Below the pieces are notes generated by a model. It was not told the origin of the DNA. It saw only the letters and a list, made by a program, of their open reading frames with translations, and did not search any database. 18,435 bases of DNA from CAYGGE01 sp966250865 (GTDB taxonomy: Bacteria > Patescibacteriota > UBA1384 > CAYGGE01). This document shows positions 1 through 4,646 of the stretch, in pieces. Both the position numbers and the translations under genes were made by a program. Numbering within the stretch: the stretch's first letter is position 1; every line of letters starts with the position of its first letter. The stretch is taken from positions 1 through 18,435 of the forward strand of contig CBINIT010000021.1 of the NCBI GenBank assembly GCA_966250865.1, in the 5' to 3' direction.

Positions 1-100
1 GTGTGTGGCCCCCGCCACAGAGTGTACAATCGATGACAGTATCTCCAGTTTTCAACGAAAGAGTCGATAGAACTTCATGATGTAATACAGGTATATGCAT
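1..100 (-). CDS. rsmH: RsmH, 16S rRNA m4C1402 methyltransferase (N-terminal fragment)
   Basis: The gene begins with ATG at 100-98 and runs off the window after 33 codons. The N-terminus reads MHIPVLHHEVL, and residues 24-33 read DCTLCGGGHT. These match the two conserved starts of RsmH (MraW): the H-x-PVL-x-x-EVL motif and the SAM-binding D-x-T-x-G-x-GGH motif. The family N4-methylates C1402 of 16S rRNA. One glycine of motif I is replaced by Cys28, which is unusual but sits at a tolerant spot. A GGGAG-type Shine-Dalgarno lies about 6 bases upstream. The gene follows mraZ on the same strand, the usual first pair of the division/cell-wall (dcw) cluster. The two are separated by a large stem-loop (113-179). 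Only the first tenth of the protein is visible. Confidence 0.85.
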   Translation of the reverse strand, partial: MHIPVLHHEVLSTLSLKTGDTVIDCTLCGGGHT

Positions 101-112
101 GTGACTCTCCCG

Positions 113-179
113 GTTGTTCCGGAGAAGACGGGCTACTGGAGCTCTCCTCACCCCCAGTAACCCCGCTTCTCCGAACAAC
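113..179 (-). promoter_or_regulatory. Large stem-loop between mraZ and rsmH
   Basis: Two arms, 113-139 and 154-179, pair through GTTGTTC/GAACAAC, GGAGAAG/CTTCTCC, CGGG/CCCG and TACTGG/CCAGTA. That is about 24 base pairs with two one-base bulges and one small internal loop, closing a 14-base loop. It starts 8 bases after the mraZ stop and ends just before the rsmH Shine-Dalgarno. No T-tract follows on either strand, so it is not a normal intrinsic terminator. An mRNA processing site, an mRNA stabiliser or a translational control element for rsmH are possible; this is inference. Confidence 0.6.
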
Positions 180-187
180 GTTGATGT

Positions 188-610
188 TTAGAACATCAGT
201 TGTTCAGCTATTTCCGTACTTTCTGCCTCAGTCTTTTCTTGATACTCGCGCCACTTCTTCTCGTCCCAAATCTCAAGACGGTTCATGAGACCGGCAACGA
301 CCACATTGGTCGTAATGGTCGCTGATTGGCGAAGATAGCCAGGCAAGACGACTCGACCTTGCTTGTCGAGCTCCGCTTCCATGGCACCGGCCAACATGTG
401 ACGAGCAAAGGCTCGAGCATTGGCAGCAGTTAACGGTAAGGTTGTTAAACGTTCAGCCAGTTTCTCCCATTCAGTCTTGGTGTATATAAACAGACAACCG
501 TCTAAGCCACGAGTGATAACTGCGCCCGAAGCGAGATCACCGCGAAACTTCGCTGGAACTGCCAAGCGGCCTTTTTCGTCGAGCTTATTTGTATACTCAC
601 CAATAAACAT
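188..610 (-). CDS. mraZ: MraZ transcriptional regulator / first gene of the dcw cluster
   Basis: This 140-aa protein begins MFIGEYTNKLDEKGRLAVPAK, the diagnostic start of MraZ. A second SpoVT-AbrB-like half follows with E-LDKQGRVVLP at about residues 80-92, giving the family's two internally repeated DxK-GR-hxhP motifs. MraZ forms ring-shaped oligomers and binds direct repeats upstream of its own gene, acting as regulator of the mra/dcw operon. The start is supported by a GAGGAAG Shine-Dalgarno 8-9 bases upstream. Upstream lie a promoter (691-719) and three GTGG repeats at exact 10-bp spacing, the expected autoregulatory target. rsmH follows after 87 bases. Length matches the usual 140-150 aa. 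Confidence 0.95.
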   Translation of the reverse strand: MFIGEYTNKLDEKGRLAVPAKFRGDLASGAVITRGLDGCLFIYTKTEWEKLAERLTTLPLTAANARAFARHMLAGAMEAELDKQGRVVLPGYLRQSATITTNVVVAGLMNRLEIWDEKKWREYQEKTEAESTEIAEQLMF

Positions 611-644
611 GCGTTGCTCTTCCTCGGTTCAAGACTGATGTTAT

Positions 645-680
645 CCACAGACTTTTCCACTTTTCCCCACTTTCTTCCAC
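645..680 (-). promoter_or_regulatory. MraZ operator: GTGG direct repeats
   Basis: On the minus strand GTGG occurs at 680-677, 670-667 and 660-657, exactly 10 bp apart, each preceded or followed by A-rich sequence. A fourth GTGG at 648-645 is 12 bp further on. MraZ is known to bind TGGG/GTGG-type repeats with one-turn spacing in its own promoter leader. The repeats lie between the predicted transcription start (about 684) and the mraZ start codon, so bound protein would block transcription. The fourth unit overlaps a perfect DnaA-box match, TTATCCACA (641-649, plus strand). Confidence 0.8.
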
Positions 681-690
681 CGGTGTACTT

Positions 691-719
691 ATTGTATCCC
701 CGCACTTCCCCACCGTCAA
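691..719 (-). promoter_or_regulatory. mraZ promoter (sigma70-like)
   Basis: The minus strand has TTGACG (719-714), a 17-bp spacer and TACAAT (696-691). Predicted start is near 684, upstream of the GTGG repeats. It lies just downstream of the intrinsic terminator at 746-773, so mraZ appears to start its own transcription unit. Confidence 0.8.
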
Positions 720-745
720 GGGGATAAGCTCCCATAAACGCAAAA

Positions 746-773
746 GCACCTCGCCTAGGGTAAGGCGAGGTGC
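746..773 (-). terminator. Intrinsic terminator upstream of mraZ
   Basis: GCACCTCGCC (746-755) and GGCGAGGTGC (764-773) form a perfect 10-bp stem with an 8-base loop. On the minus strand it is followed by TTTTGCGTTT. It ends a minus-strand transcript from the structured region above, which implies that something in 774-1320 is transcribed. Confidence 0.85.
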
Positions 774-1048
774 CGCGCTTTAGATCGAGCGATCTGAGTA
801 CGGACCCCGGAGGGACCAGTTTGCAACCGCCTAGGAGACGCATCTCCTGTCGCAGGCAGTGCAGGTCGGTCAGTCCGGGTAACAGTCTGGAACGCGGAGG
901 CGCTGCACAGACTGCGTCCGTCGTCGTCCCTCAGCCCCTCAGGGCGGGGACGGACGACGTAAAAACGGGGTCGAGCAAGAGTTTCAATACAACAGATGTT
1001 GGCTGCAGCCTGTCCGATCCGTCGCGACAAGCCAACCACGTTAGCCAT
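755..1048 (-). CDS. Possible small Arg-rich protein (doubtful)
   Basis: An open frame of 97 codons starts with ATG at 1048-1046 and stops in the loop of the terminator at 746-773. The product is rich in Arg, Ala and Thr and matches no family I recognise. In favour: the ATG overlaps the stop of a short upstream frame as TGATG, the same coupling seen at 3861. The base composition also resembles the other small GC-rich genes of the window. Against: there is no Shine-Dalgarno directly before the ATG. A 100-base stem-loop followed by TTTTT (961-965) lies inside the frame. The opposite strand is also open. The region may instead be a structured RNA. Confidence 0.3.
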   Translation of the reverse strand: MANVVGLSRRIGQAAANICCIETLARPRFYVVRPRPEGLRDDDGRSLCSASAFQTVTRTDRPALPATGDASPRRLQTGPSGVRTQIARSKARHLALP

Positions 1049-1071
1049 CAATTTGAAACTAATCCTCGACC
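969..1071 (-). other. Long-range stem-loop followed by a T-tract
   Basis: On the minus strand GGTCGAG (1071-1065) pairs with CTCGACC (975-969), GTTTCAA (1059-1053) with TTGAAAC (987-981), and GTTGGCT (1036-1030) with AGCCAAC (1004-998), nested in that order. CCG and TTTTT (965-961) follow, as in an intrinsic terminator. The 5' arm lies in the last codons of the 18-codon frame. On the plus strand a T6 run (1081-1086) follows 9 bases after the stem, so direction is not certain. Confidence 0.5.
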
Positions 1072-1104
1072 AGCAGGGTCTTTTTTCAGCGTGCCTTCAC
1101 TCAC
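1048..1104 (-). CDS. Possible 18-codon leader peptide
   Basis: A GTG at 1104-1102 opens 18 codons that end PAGRGLVSN, and the TGA stop overlaps the next ATG (TGATG). A GGCGGAGGG purine block lies 12 bases upstream, somewhat far for a Shine-Dalgarno. The end of the peptide resembles the ends of the leader peptides at 8493-8588 (AGRALVS) and 7522-7608 (KGEALVS). Its last codons form the 5' arm of a long stem (969-1071), as in those units. No clear promoter or competing terminator arm was found. Confidence 0.3.
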   Translation of the reverse strand: MSEGTLKKDPAGRGLVSN

Positions 1105-1128
1105 GCTAATATTCAACCCTCCGCCGGC

Positions 1129-1303
1129 CAGATGACAGGTCACGACTCCGCATCTGGACGAGTGGCAAAAGGTACCGTGAGAAGAAAGGTGATGTGTTTG
1201 TTCGGAACGAACACCCTGACAACCGATAGCGGTAGCTACCAGAAGTTCTTCTCACGGACCCATCCGAGCCTCCGGCAACTCTGGCCGAAGCACTCTATTG
1301 GAT
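1129..1303. other. Highly structured, GC-rich intergenic stretch; no convincing gene
   Basis: CCAGATG/CATCTGG (1129-1135/1151-1157) forms a 7-bp stem. CCGTGAGAAGAA/TTCTTCTCACGG (1175-1186/1246-1257) forms a perfect 12-bp stem. It encloses ACCG-ATAG-CGGT and the palindrome GGTAGCTACC, which would fold as a junction. CATCC/GGATG with an inner CGGC/GCCG lies at 1261-1303. A 49-codon GTG frame (1106-1255, minus) runs through it but has poor start signals. I did not recognise RNase P RNA, tmRNA, SRP RNA or 6S RNA. A 5' leader or small RNA is possible. Confidence 0.4.
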
Positions 1304-1322
1304 GTGGAGTAATGTTACACCA

Positions 1323-1367
1323 AAAACCGCTTTCTTGCAAGCGTTCCGAGCAAACTCAAGCGGTTTT
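1323..1367 (-). terminator. glyS intrinsic terminator
   Basis: AAAACCGCTT (1323-1332) and AAGCGGTTTT (1358-1367) are a perfect 10-bp inverted repeat starting 3 bases after the glyS stop codon. Both outer edges are A/T runs, so it could work in both directions. The loop is long at 25 bases, with a smaller CTTGCAAG palindrome inside. Confidence 0.75.
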
Positions 1368-1370
1368 GCG

Positions 1371-2762
1371 CTAGCTTAGTTTGGTTGAGAAATAATTCGC
1401 GAGGTCGACAATGGCGATCCGCTCCTGTGTCATAGTGTCGCGATCGCGGACAGTGACGGTTTCATCTTTTACTGAGTCAAAGTCGACAGTGACACACCAG
1501 GGTGTCCCGATCTCATCTTGGCGACGATAGCGTCGGCCAATTGAGGCTGATTCGTCGTAGGTAACAGAGAAGTGCTGCCGAAGCTCTTCCGCAATTGACT
1601 GGGCCAGCTCAGGCATGCCTTCTTTTTTCATAAGTGGCAAGATAGCTACTTTGTACGGCGCCAGTTTTGGATGGAGATGCAGTACCGTTTCTGCCTCCCC
1701 TGGCTTGCCATCTCCTTCCCCGCCCTGTCGGCCGTTTGGATATTCCATATAGGCATCACATAAAAAGGCCAGTGTTGCCCGGTCAACTCCAACGGAAGGT
1801 TCGATGACATACGGCAAGAACTTATCGCCCGTTACGTCGTCAAAATACGTCAGGTCTTTGCCTGAAGCAGTCTGATGGGCAGTTAAGTCATAGTCTCCCC
1901 TATTGGCGATGCCTTCAAGCTCTGAAAAACCAATGCCAGGGAAATTGTATTCAATATCTGTTGCAGCCTGCGCATAGTGCGAAAGTTCAGTCTCCTCATG
2001 CTCACGCAGTCGGATGCTCTCCTTCTTCATGCCTAAGTCGAGATACCAATTCTCACGAGTAGCCACCCAGCCCTCCCAAGCCCGGATAGCATCGGCGGGC
2101 GCCACAAAGTATTCAATCTCCATCTGCTCAAATTCGCGGTCACGGAAAATGAAGTTTCCCGTTTGAATCTCGTTACGAAAGGCCTTACCAATTTGGGCAA
2201 TGCCGAATGGCAACTTCTTTCGACTGACTTCGAGAATATTCTTGAAATTGGTAAAGATGCCTTGGGCGGTTTCTGGTCGGAGATAGACCGTCGCTTCGTC
2301 TGAATCAACGGGACCAAGGTTCGTTTTAAACATCATGTTAAACCGGCGCGGTGGGGTCCAATCGCTTTTGCCGCAGTTCTGACAGTTAATACCAGCAAGC
2401 TTTTCCATGACCCCTGCATCTTTTTCGGTAACATTGCTTGGCAGATCAAATGGCGCCTTGTCGGCACGGTAACGCATATGACATTGCTTACACTCGATTA
2501 AGGGATCAGTAAAGGTATCGACATGACCTGACGCCTTGAGAACTTCATGTTTGGTGATAATCGCCGCATCGAGCGGCACCATATCGGACCGTCGTTGAAC
2601 AACAGCCTTCCACCACTCAGCTTTGACATTGTTTTTTAAGAGAACACCGAGTGGGCCATAGTCCCAAATACCACCGGTTCCACCGTAGATCTCAGCCGAA
2701 GGAAAGACAAAGCCTCGACGCTTCGCTAGATTGATAATTGGATCAAGTGATTGTAATGACAT
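1371..2762 (-). CDS. glyS: Glycyl-tRNA synthetase, dimeric (class II) type
   Basis: This 463-aa protein charges tRNA-Gly with glycine in the cytoplasm. The start, with the FVFPSAEIYGGTGGIWDYGPLG motif (motif 1 region, residues 19-39), is typical of the single-chain alpha2 GlyRS, not the alpha2-beta2 form. LRPETAQGIF (161-170) and the motif 2 segment GKAFRNEI...RDREFEQMEIE (192-217) are intact. A zinc-type four-Cys set is present (C91, C94, C127, C130). The C-terminus carries the anticodon-binding domain (PYKVAILPL, about 380 onward). No Shine-Dalgarno is visible: the ATG lies 6 bases after an extended -10 box, so the mRNA is probably leaderless. A terminator lies on each side, so it is monocistronic. 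The recO to glyS gene order is common in other bacteria. Confidence 0.95.
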   Translation of the reverse strand: MSLQSLDPIINLAKRRGFVFPSAEIYGGTGGIWDYGPLGVLLKNNVKAEWWKAVVQRRSDMVPLDAAIITKHEVLKASGHVDTFTDPLIECKQCHMRYRADKAPFDLPSNVTEKDAGVMEKLAGINCQNCGKSDWTPPRRFNMMFKTNLGPVDSDEATVYLRPETAQGIFTNFKNILEVSRKKLPFGIAQIGKAFRNEIQTGNFIFRDREFEQMEIEYFVAPADAIRAWEGWVATRENWYLDLGMKKESIRLREHEETELSHYAQAATDIEYNFPGIGFSELEGIANRGDYDLTAHQTASGKDLTYFDDVTGDKFLPYVIEPSVGVDRATLAFLCDAYMEYPNGRQGGEGDGKPGEAETVLHLHPKLAPYKVAILPLMKKEGMPELAQSIAEELRQHFSVTYDESASIGRRYRRQDEIGTPWCVTVDFDSVKDETVTVRDRDTMTQERIAIVDLANYFSTKLS

Positions 2763-2768
2763 GAGGTC

Positions 2769-2777
2769 ATTTTAACA
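2769..2777 (-). promoter_or_regulatory. glyS extended -10 promoter (leaderless start)
   Basis: The minus strand reads TGT-TAAAAT (2777-2769) followed by six bases and the glyS ATG. The -35 position (TTCCCT, 2797-2792) is weak, which an extended -10 can offset. There is no Shine-Dalgarno between the -10 box and the ATG. Confidence 0.6.
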
Positions 2778-2811
2778 GAAGCAAGTACTTCAGGGAAGGG
2801 CAACCAATACA

Positions 2812-2836
2812 AAACCGAGCTGGATAAGCTCGGCTT
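2812..2836 (-). terminator. Terminator of the CAP-domain gene
   Basis: CCGAGC (2815-2820) and GCTCGG (2828-2833) pair around a 7-base loop. On the minus strand TTTTGT follows, and further A-T pairs extend the stem base. It lies directly after the stop codon at 2839. Confidence 0.8.
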
Positions 2837-2838
2837 GT

Positions 2839-3441
2839 TTAGAACGGTAAGGGTGAAGCAATAGACTCGGCAACGGCCTTGATTACTTTTTCGGTAGTAA
2901 CTGGCTTCGTACCAAACATCTGGACGATAACGGTCGTCTCACGACCCTTATATGAACCAGTGATTTCGGCAATACCAATCTCTTCGTAGTCAGCTTTCAT
3001 GATATTCGCTTTGTGACTTGGACTAGCCATCCAGGCAGGAACGGCATCTTCTGGCTTAGCAAAATCAATAGCCAAGTTCTCCCCTGCCTTTAAGTAGACA
3101 TACCCAGCATCTTCGATAAAGTCCCATGGAGCACGACCATCAGGTGACTGGTGGGCAAAGTAGCCCTTCGCCAACATGTCGGCACCCTTTTTCTCAGCAG
3201 CAATCGACAGTCGTGGGTTAAAGGTTAAGGCCTTGAGCCCTTCGCGACCACGCTCGGCGTTGGTAAGTTCGATGAGATGTTCCTCTACCTTGTTTGGCGT
3301 CTCAACGGCAAGCGTTGAGCGAACCAAGACCGTCATGTTAATAGCCGCAACAGCAAGCGGTACAATTAACAGACCGAGGATGGCTTTCTCCTGGATCTTA
3401 GCGAGTTGGTCGGTAAATTGTAGGCTTTGTGTGTTGTTCAT
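2839..3441 (-). CDS. CAP/SCP-domain (YkwD-like) membrane-anchored extracytoplasmic protein
   Basis: This 200-aa protein has a hydrophobic helix at residues 20-40 with a short charged N-terminus in front, which fits a signal anchor. It is followed by a CAP (SCP/PR-1) domain. The conserved residues are visible: FAH with H97, AGENLA with E121, SPSHKANI with H143 and DYEEIG with E153/E154, the usual His-Glu-His-Glu cavity. Bacterial CAP proteins are secreted, and their biochemical role is mostly unknown; wall-associated hydrolytic or lipid-binding roles have been proposed. The promoter at 3535-3563 leaves an 85-base leader with no good Shine-Dalgarno. The leader carries a weak TCCC/GGGGA stem followed by CTTTTTATAT (near 3465-3500), which might attenuate. 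A terminator follows. Confidence 0.85.
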   Translation of the reverse strand: MNNTQSLQFTDQLAKIQEKAILGLLIVPLAVAAINMTVLVRSTLAVETPNKVEEHLIELTNAERGREGLKALTFNPRLSIAAEKKGADMLAKGYFAHQSPDGRAPWDFIEDAGYVYLKAGENLAIDFAKPEDAVPAWMASPSHKANIMKADYEEIGIAEITGSYKGRETTVIVQMFGTKPVTTEKVIKAVAESIASPLPF

Positions 3442-3534
3442 TTTTGGTTATTGGTGAGCGAGATATTGAGATATAAAAAGTCCCCTGCTGGTTAGGCACG
3501 GGATCGTATTCGCTCTTTGTTCGGTATTACAGCT

Positions 3535-3563
3535 AGTATAGCAGCTTTTTAGCCGCTTGTCAA
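3535..3563 (-). promoter_or_regulatory. Consensus promoter of the CAP-domain gene
   Basis: The minus strand carries a perfect TTGACA (3563-3558), a 17-bp spacer and TATACT (3540-3535). Predicted start is near 3528. It lies just past the terminator at 3576-3602 of the small-gene unit above. Confidence 0.9.
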
Positions 3564-3575
3564 CCGGACGAAGAA

Positions 3576-3602
3576 GGCGGCGCCGAGTGTCTCAGCGCCG
3601 CC
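3576..3602 (-). terminator. Terminator of the 37-aa/69-aa gene pair
   Basis: GGCGGCGC (3576-3583) and GCGCCGCC (3595-3602) form a perfect 8-bp GC stem, followed on the minus strand by TTCTTCG. It lies about 50 bases past the stop codon at 3652 and directly before the next promoter. Confidence 0.75.
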
Positions 3603-3651
3603 CCATTCATTCGCAAATTGTTGCGTGTTCGAACCAGTGCGGCCCTAGTAC

Positions 3652-3861
3652 CTAGATGGCAGGGTCGGCGACGCGGTGCAGCGCACCATTCCTGCGACGA
3701 TACTGCCCCAGGCGAGGATTCCGCTTCAGGAAATTACGGATCCGGCCAGTGCCGACTCGGACGTACCGAGGCTTACGGGGCCCTACGATCAGAGCTGCTC
3801 CGTCAGAGACGATGGTCGCTCCGCGGCTTGCGCCGCGAGCCTTGTCGTTCCGCCTGGGCAT
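3652..3861 (-). CDS. Small very basic (Arg-rich) protein, unknown
   Basis: This 69-aa frame starts ATG at 3861-3859 and begins MPRRNDKARGASRGA. About a quarter of its residues are Arg or Lys, notably NFLKRNPR and QYRRRNG. GGAGGG lies 8 bases upstream, a good Shine-Dalgarno. The ATG overlaps the stop of the 37-aa frame as TGATG, which suggests translational coupling. A strong terminator (3576-3602) follows. Third codon positions are G/C-rich, unlike recO or glyS next door, so the pair may have a separate origin. No family is recognised. The composition would fit nucleic-acid or ribosome binding, but that is only a guess. Confidence 0.6.
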   Translation of the reverse strand: MPRRNDKARGASRGATIVSDGAALIVGPRKPRYVRVGTGRIRNFLKRNPRLGQYRRRNGALHRVADPAI

Positions 3862-3974
3862 CAGCGCCGCCCTCCGTTTCCCCTGTTAGCGCCCCCACGC
3901 TGTACGCGGTGTCCGTCTGGCTTCTTCTCGCCCGACTTCTTACCGGGCACTTTGTTGTCACTCCGAACTTTCAA
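3861..3974 (-). CDS. Small basic Gly/Lys/Arg-rich protein, unknown
   Basis: This 37-aa frame has a TTG start at 3974-3972 and AAGAGGAA as Shine-Dalgarno 7 bases upstream. The product begins MKVRSDNKVPGKKSGEKK and ends GGANRGNGGRR. It is strongly basic and glycine-rich, probably disordered. Its TGA overlaps the ATG of the 69-aa frame (TGATG). A promoter candidate is at 4035-4063, and a hairpin with a short T-tract lies in the leader (3999-4025). It could be a leader peptide for the 69-aa gene instead of a functional protein. No homologue is recognised. Confidence 0.5.
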   Translation of the reverse strand: MKVRSDNKVPGKKSGEKKPDGHRVQRGGANRGNGGRR

Positions 3975-3998
3975 TGAGGTGTTCCTCTTGTTCGAAAA

Positions 3999-4025
3999 TA
4001 GCCTACCCCTCTATCGGGCAAGCTA
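3999..4025 (-). terminator. Leader hairpin with T-tract (possible attenuator)
   Basis: On the minus strand TAGCTTGCCC (4025-4016) pairs with GGGTAGGCTA (4008-3999), ten pairs including two G-U, around a 7-base loop. TTTTCG follows. It begins within a few bases of the predicted start of the transcript for the 37/69-aa genes, so it would control readthrough into them. Confidence 0.5.
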
Positions 4026-4034
4026 GTTGTAGGT

Positions 4035-4063
4035 ATGATACAGGTTTCGAGAACAATTTACAA
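4035..4063 (-). promoter_or_regulatory. Promoter candidate for the 37-aa/69-aa genes
   Basis: The minus strand has TTGTAA (4063-4058), a 17-bp spacer and TATCAT (4040-4035). It lies between the hairpin at 4079-4111 and the leader hairpin at 3999-4025. Confidence 0.55.
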
Positions 4064-4078
4064 GTGTTTAAGAATTGG

Positions 4079-4111
4079 TGGCCGGAGAGGTATATCCCTT
4101 CCCTCCGGCCA
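4079..4111 (-). terminator. Stem-loop after the 59-aa gene
   Basis: TGGCCGGAG (4079-4087) and CTCCGGCCA (4103-4111) are a perfect 9-bp stem with a 15-base loop, followed on the minus strand by CCAATTCTT. The T-tract is poor, so termination is plausible but not certain. A second small hairpin, GCGGCA/TGCCGC, lies just upstream at 4125-4142. Confidence 0.5.
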
Positions 4112-4171
4112 AAGCTTGCGTCCTGCGGCATTCAGTTGCCGCTGGATCGGTGGCGCATCAGCGCCCTCCGC

Positions 4172-4351
4172 CTACTTTACCCGGTCTTTCGGCGGAACGT
4201 GGTTGAGATCGATTCCCGGCGAGCCGATGAAGCTGCCGTGGCGCTGATCCCGATCGTGTTCAGGCTGGAGCGTCGGCACCTGCGGTGCCTGATCTTTTCC
4301 CGTAAAGCCAGCTGGGCTCTGCTGAGCCCCCTTCTCCTGTTCACAACACAC
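4172..4351 (-). CDS. Small Gln/Pro/Asp-rich protein behind an attenuator, unknown
   Basis: This 59-aa frame starts GTG at 4351-4349 and has a perfect GGAGG Shine-Dalgarno with a 9-base spacer. The product starts MCCEQEKGAQQSP, is hydrophilic and Pro/Gln-rich, and ends GIDLNHVPPKDRVK. No domain, signal peptide or membrane segment is visible, and I recognise no family. The Shine-Dalgarno begins directly after the T-tract of the Phe-leader attenuator (4374-4392), so its expression should depend on readthrough there. After its stop, another GGAGGG-ATG sits inside a GGCGC/GCGCC hairpin but opens only 8 codons. Codon use is GC-rich compared with the housekeeping genes. Confidence 0.55.
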   Translation of the reverse strand: MCCEQEKGAQQSPAGFTGKDQAPQVPTLQPEHDRDQRHGSFIGSPGIDLNHVPPKDRVK

Positions 4352-4365
4352 TGCTGGAATCCTCC

Positions 4366-4392
4366 AACAAAATGAGCTCCTTGCGGGAGCTC
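4366..4392 (-). terminator. Attenuator terminator of the Phe-rich leader
   Basis: On the minus strand GAGCTCC (4392-4386), a 5-base loop and GGAGCTC (4380-4374) are followed by ATTTTGTT (4373-4366). The upstream arm overlaps AGCTCCC (4391-4385). That segment can pair instead with GGGAGCT (4431-4425) in the last codons and stop of the leader peptide. The two structures exclude each other. Confidence 0.75.
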
Positions 4393-4422
4393 TACCTTTG
4401 ACGTATCTATGTCAAATGCCGG

Positions 4423-4515
4423 CTAGCTCCCACACAATCGATACGCAAAGCTAAAGAAGAACTTTTGGTTCCCGTCATAGCTGGCGTCGAATCGCGTAGA
4501 AGCTAACTCATGCAT
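4423..4515 (-). CDS. Phe-rich leader peptide (PheL-like), leaderless
   Basis: A 30-aa frame starts ATG at 4515-4513, six bases after a TATACT -10 box, so translation would begin at or near the 5' end of the RNA. It contains NQKFFFSFAYRLCGS: four Phe and one Tyr within seven residues. Its final codons GGG AGC TAG supply the segment that can form an antiterminator with 4385-4391. This matches the layout of the enteric pheL leader, where stalling at Phe codons favours the antiterminator. No Phe biosynthesis or pheST gene follows here; the next gene is the 59-aa unknown. Role as a regulatory peptide is inference from architecture. Confidence 0.65.
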   Translation of the reverse strand: MHELASTRFDASYDGNQKFFFSFAYRLCGS

Positions 4516-4521
4516 AGGTTT

Positions 4522-4550
4522 AGTATATGCCAAGTTTACAGGCATTGCAA
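4522..4550 (-). promoter_or_regulatory. Promoter of the Phe-rich leader
   Basis: The minus strand has TTGCAA (4550-4545), a 17-bp spacer and TATACT (4527-4522). Six bases later comes the leader ATG. It lies just past the palindromic repeat at 4564-4641. Confidence 0.8.
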
Positions 4551-4563
4551 GTGCGTAAGATCG

Positions 4564-4641
4564 TTCTCGACTTCGCTCGAACAATAATTGGAAGATACAG
4601 ATCATATGCCACGGAACCTATTCTTCGAGCGAAGTCGAGAA
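4564..4641. repeat. Palindromic repeat, family 2 (CGAAGTCGAGAA type)
   Basis: TTCTCGACTTCGCTCGAA (4564-4581) and its exact complement TTCGAGCGAAGTCGAGAA (4624-4641) form a perfect 18-bp inverted repeat around 42 bases. It begins 5 bases after the recO stop. A related, longer copy is at 8340-8412. It probably folds in RNA and may also end recO transcription. Confidence 0.85.
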
Positions 4642-4646
4642 GTACA

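Noticed and set aside
770..1135. Plus-strand frame of 121 codons
   Set aside because: There is no Shine-Dalgarno, and the terminator at 746-773 points the other way. GC-rich sequence is often open in several frames.
1106..1255. 49-codon GTG frame on the minus strand between glyS and mraZ
   Set aside because: The Shine-Dalgarno is 13 bases away, and both arms of the perfect 12-bp inverted repeat lie inside it or at its start, which fits a structured RNA better.
774..1320. RNase P RNA, tmRNA, SRP RNA or 6S RNA
   Set aside because: I looked for the conserved GAAAGTCC and ACAGAA elements, a tmRNA T-arm and tag frame, and the SRP GGAAGGAAGCAG loop, and found none on either strand. A covariance-model search would be decisive.
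4172..4338. Other minus-strand frames overlapping the 59-aa gene, one ending TGATG
   Set aside because: They lack a start codon with a Shine-Dalgarno; only the GTG frame has a perfect GGAGG at 9 bases.
3618..4375. Several plus-strand frames of 70-133 codons
   Set aside because: All promoters, Shine-Dalgarno sequences and terminators found here serve the minus strand.
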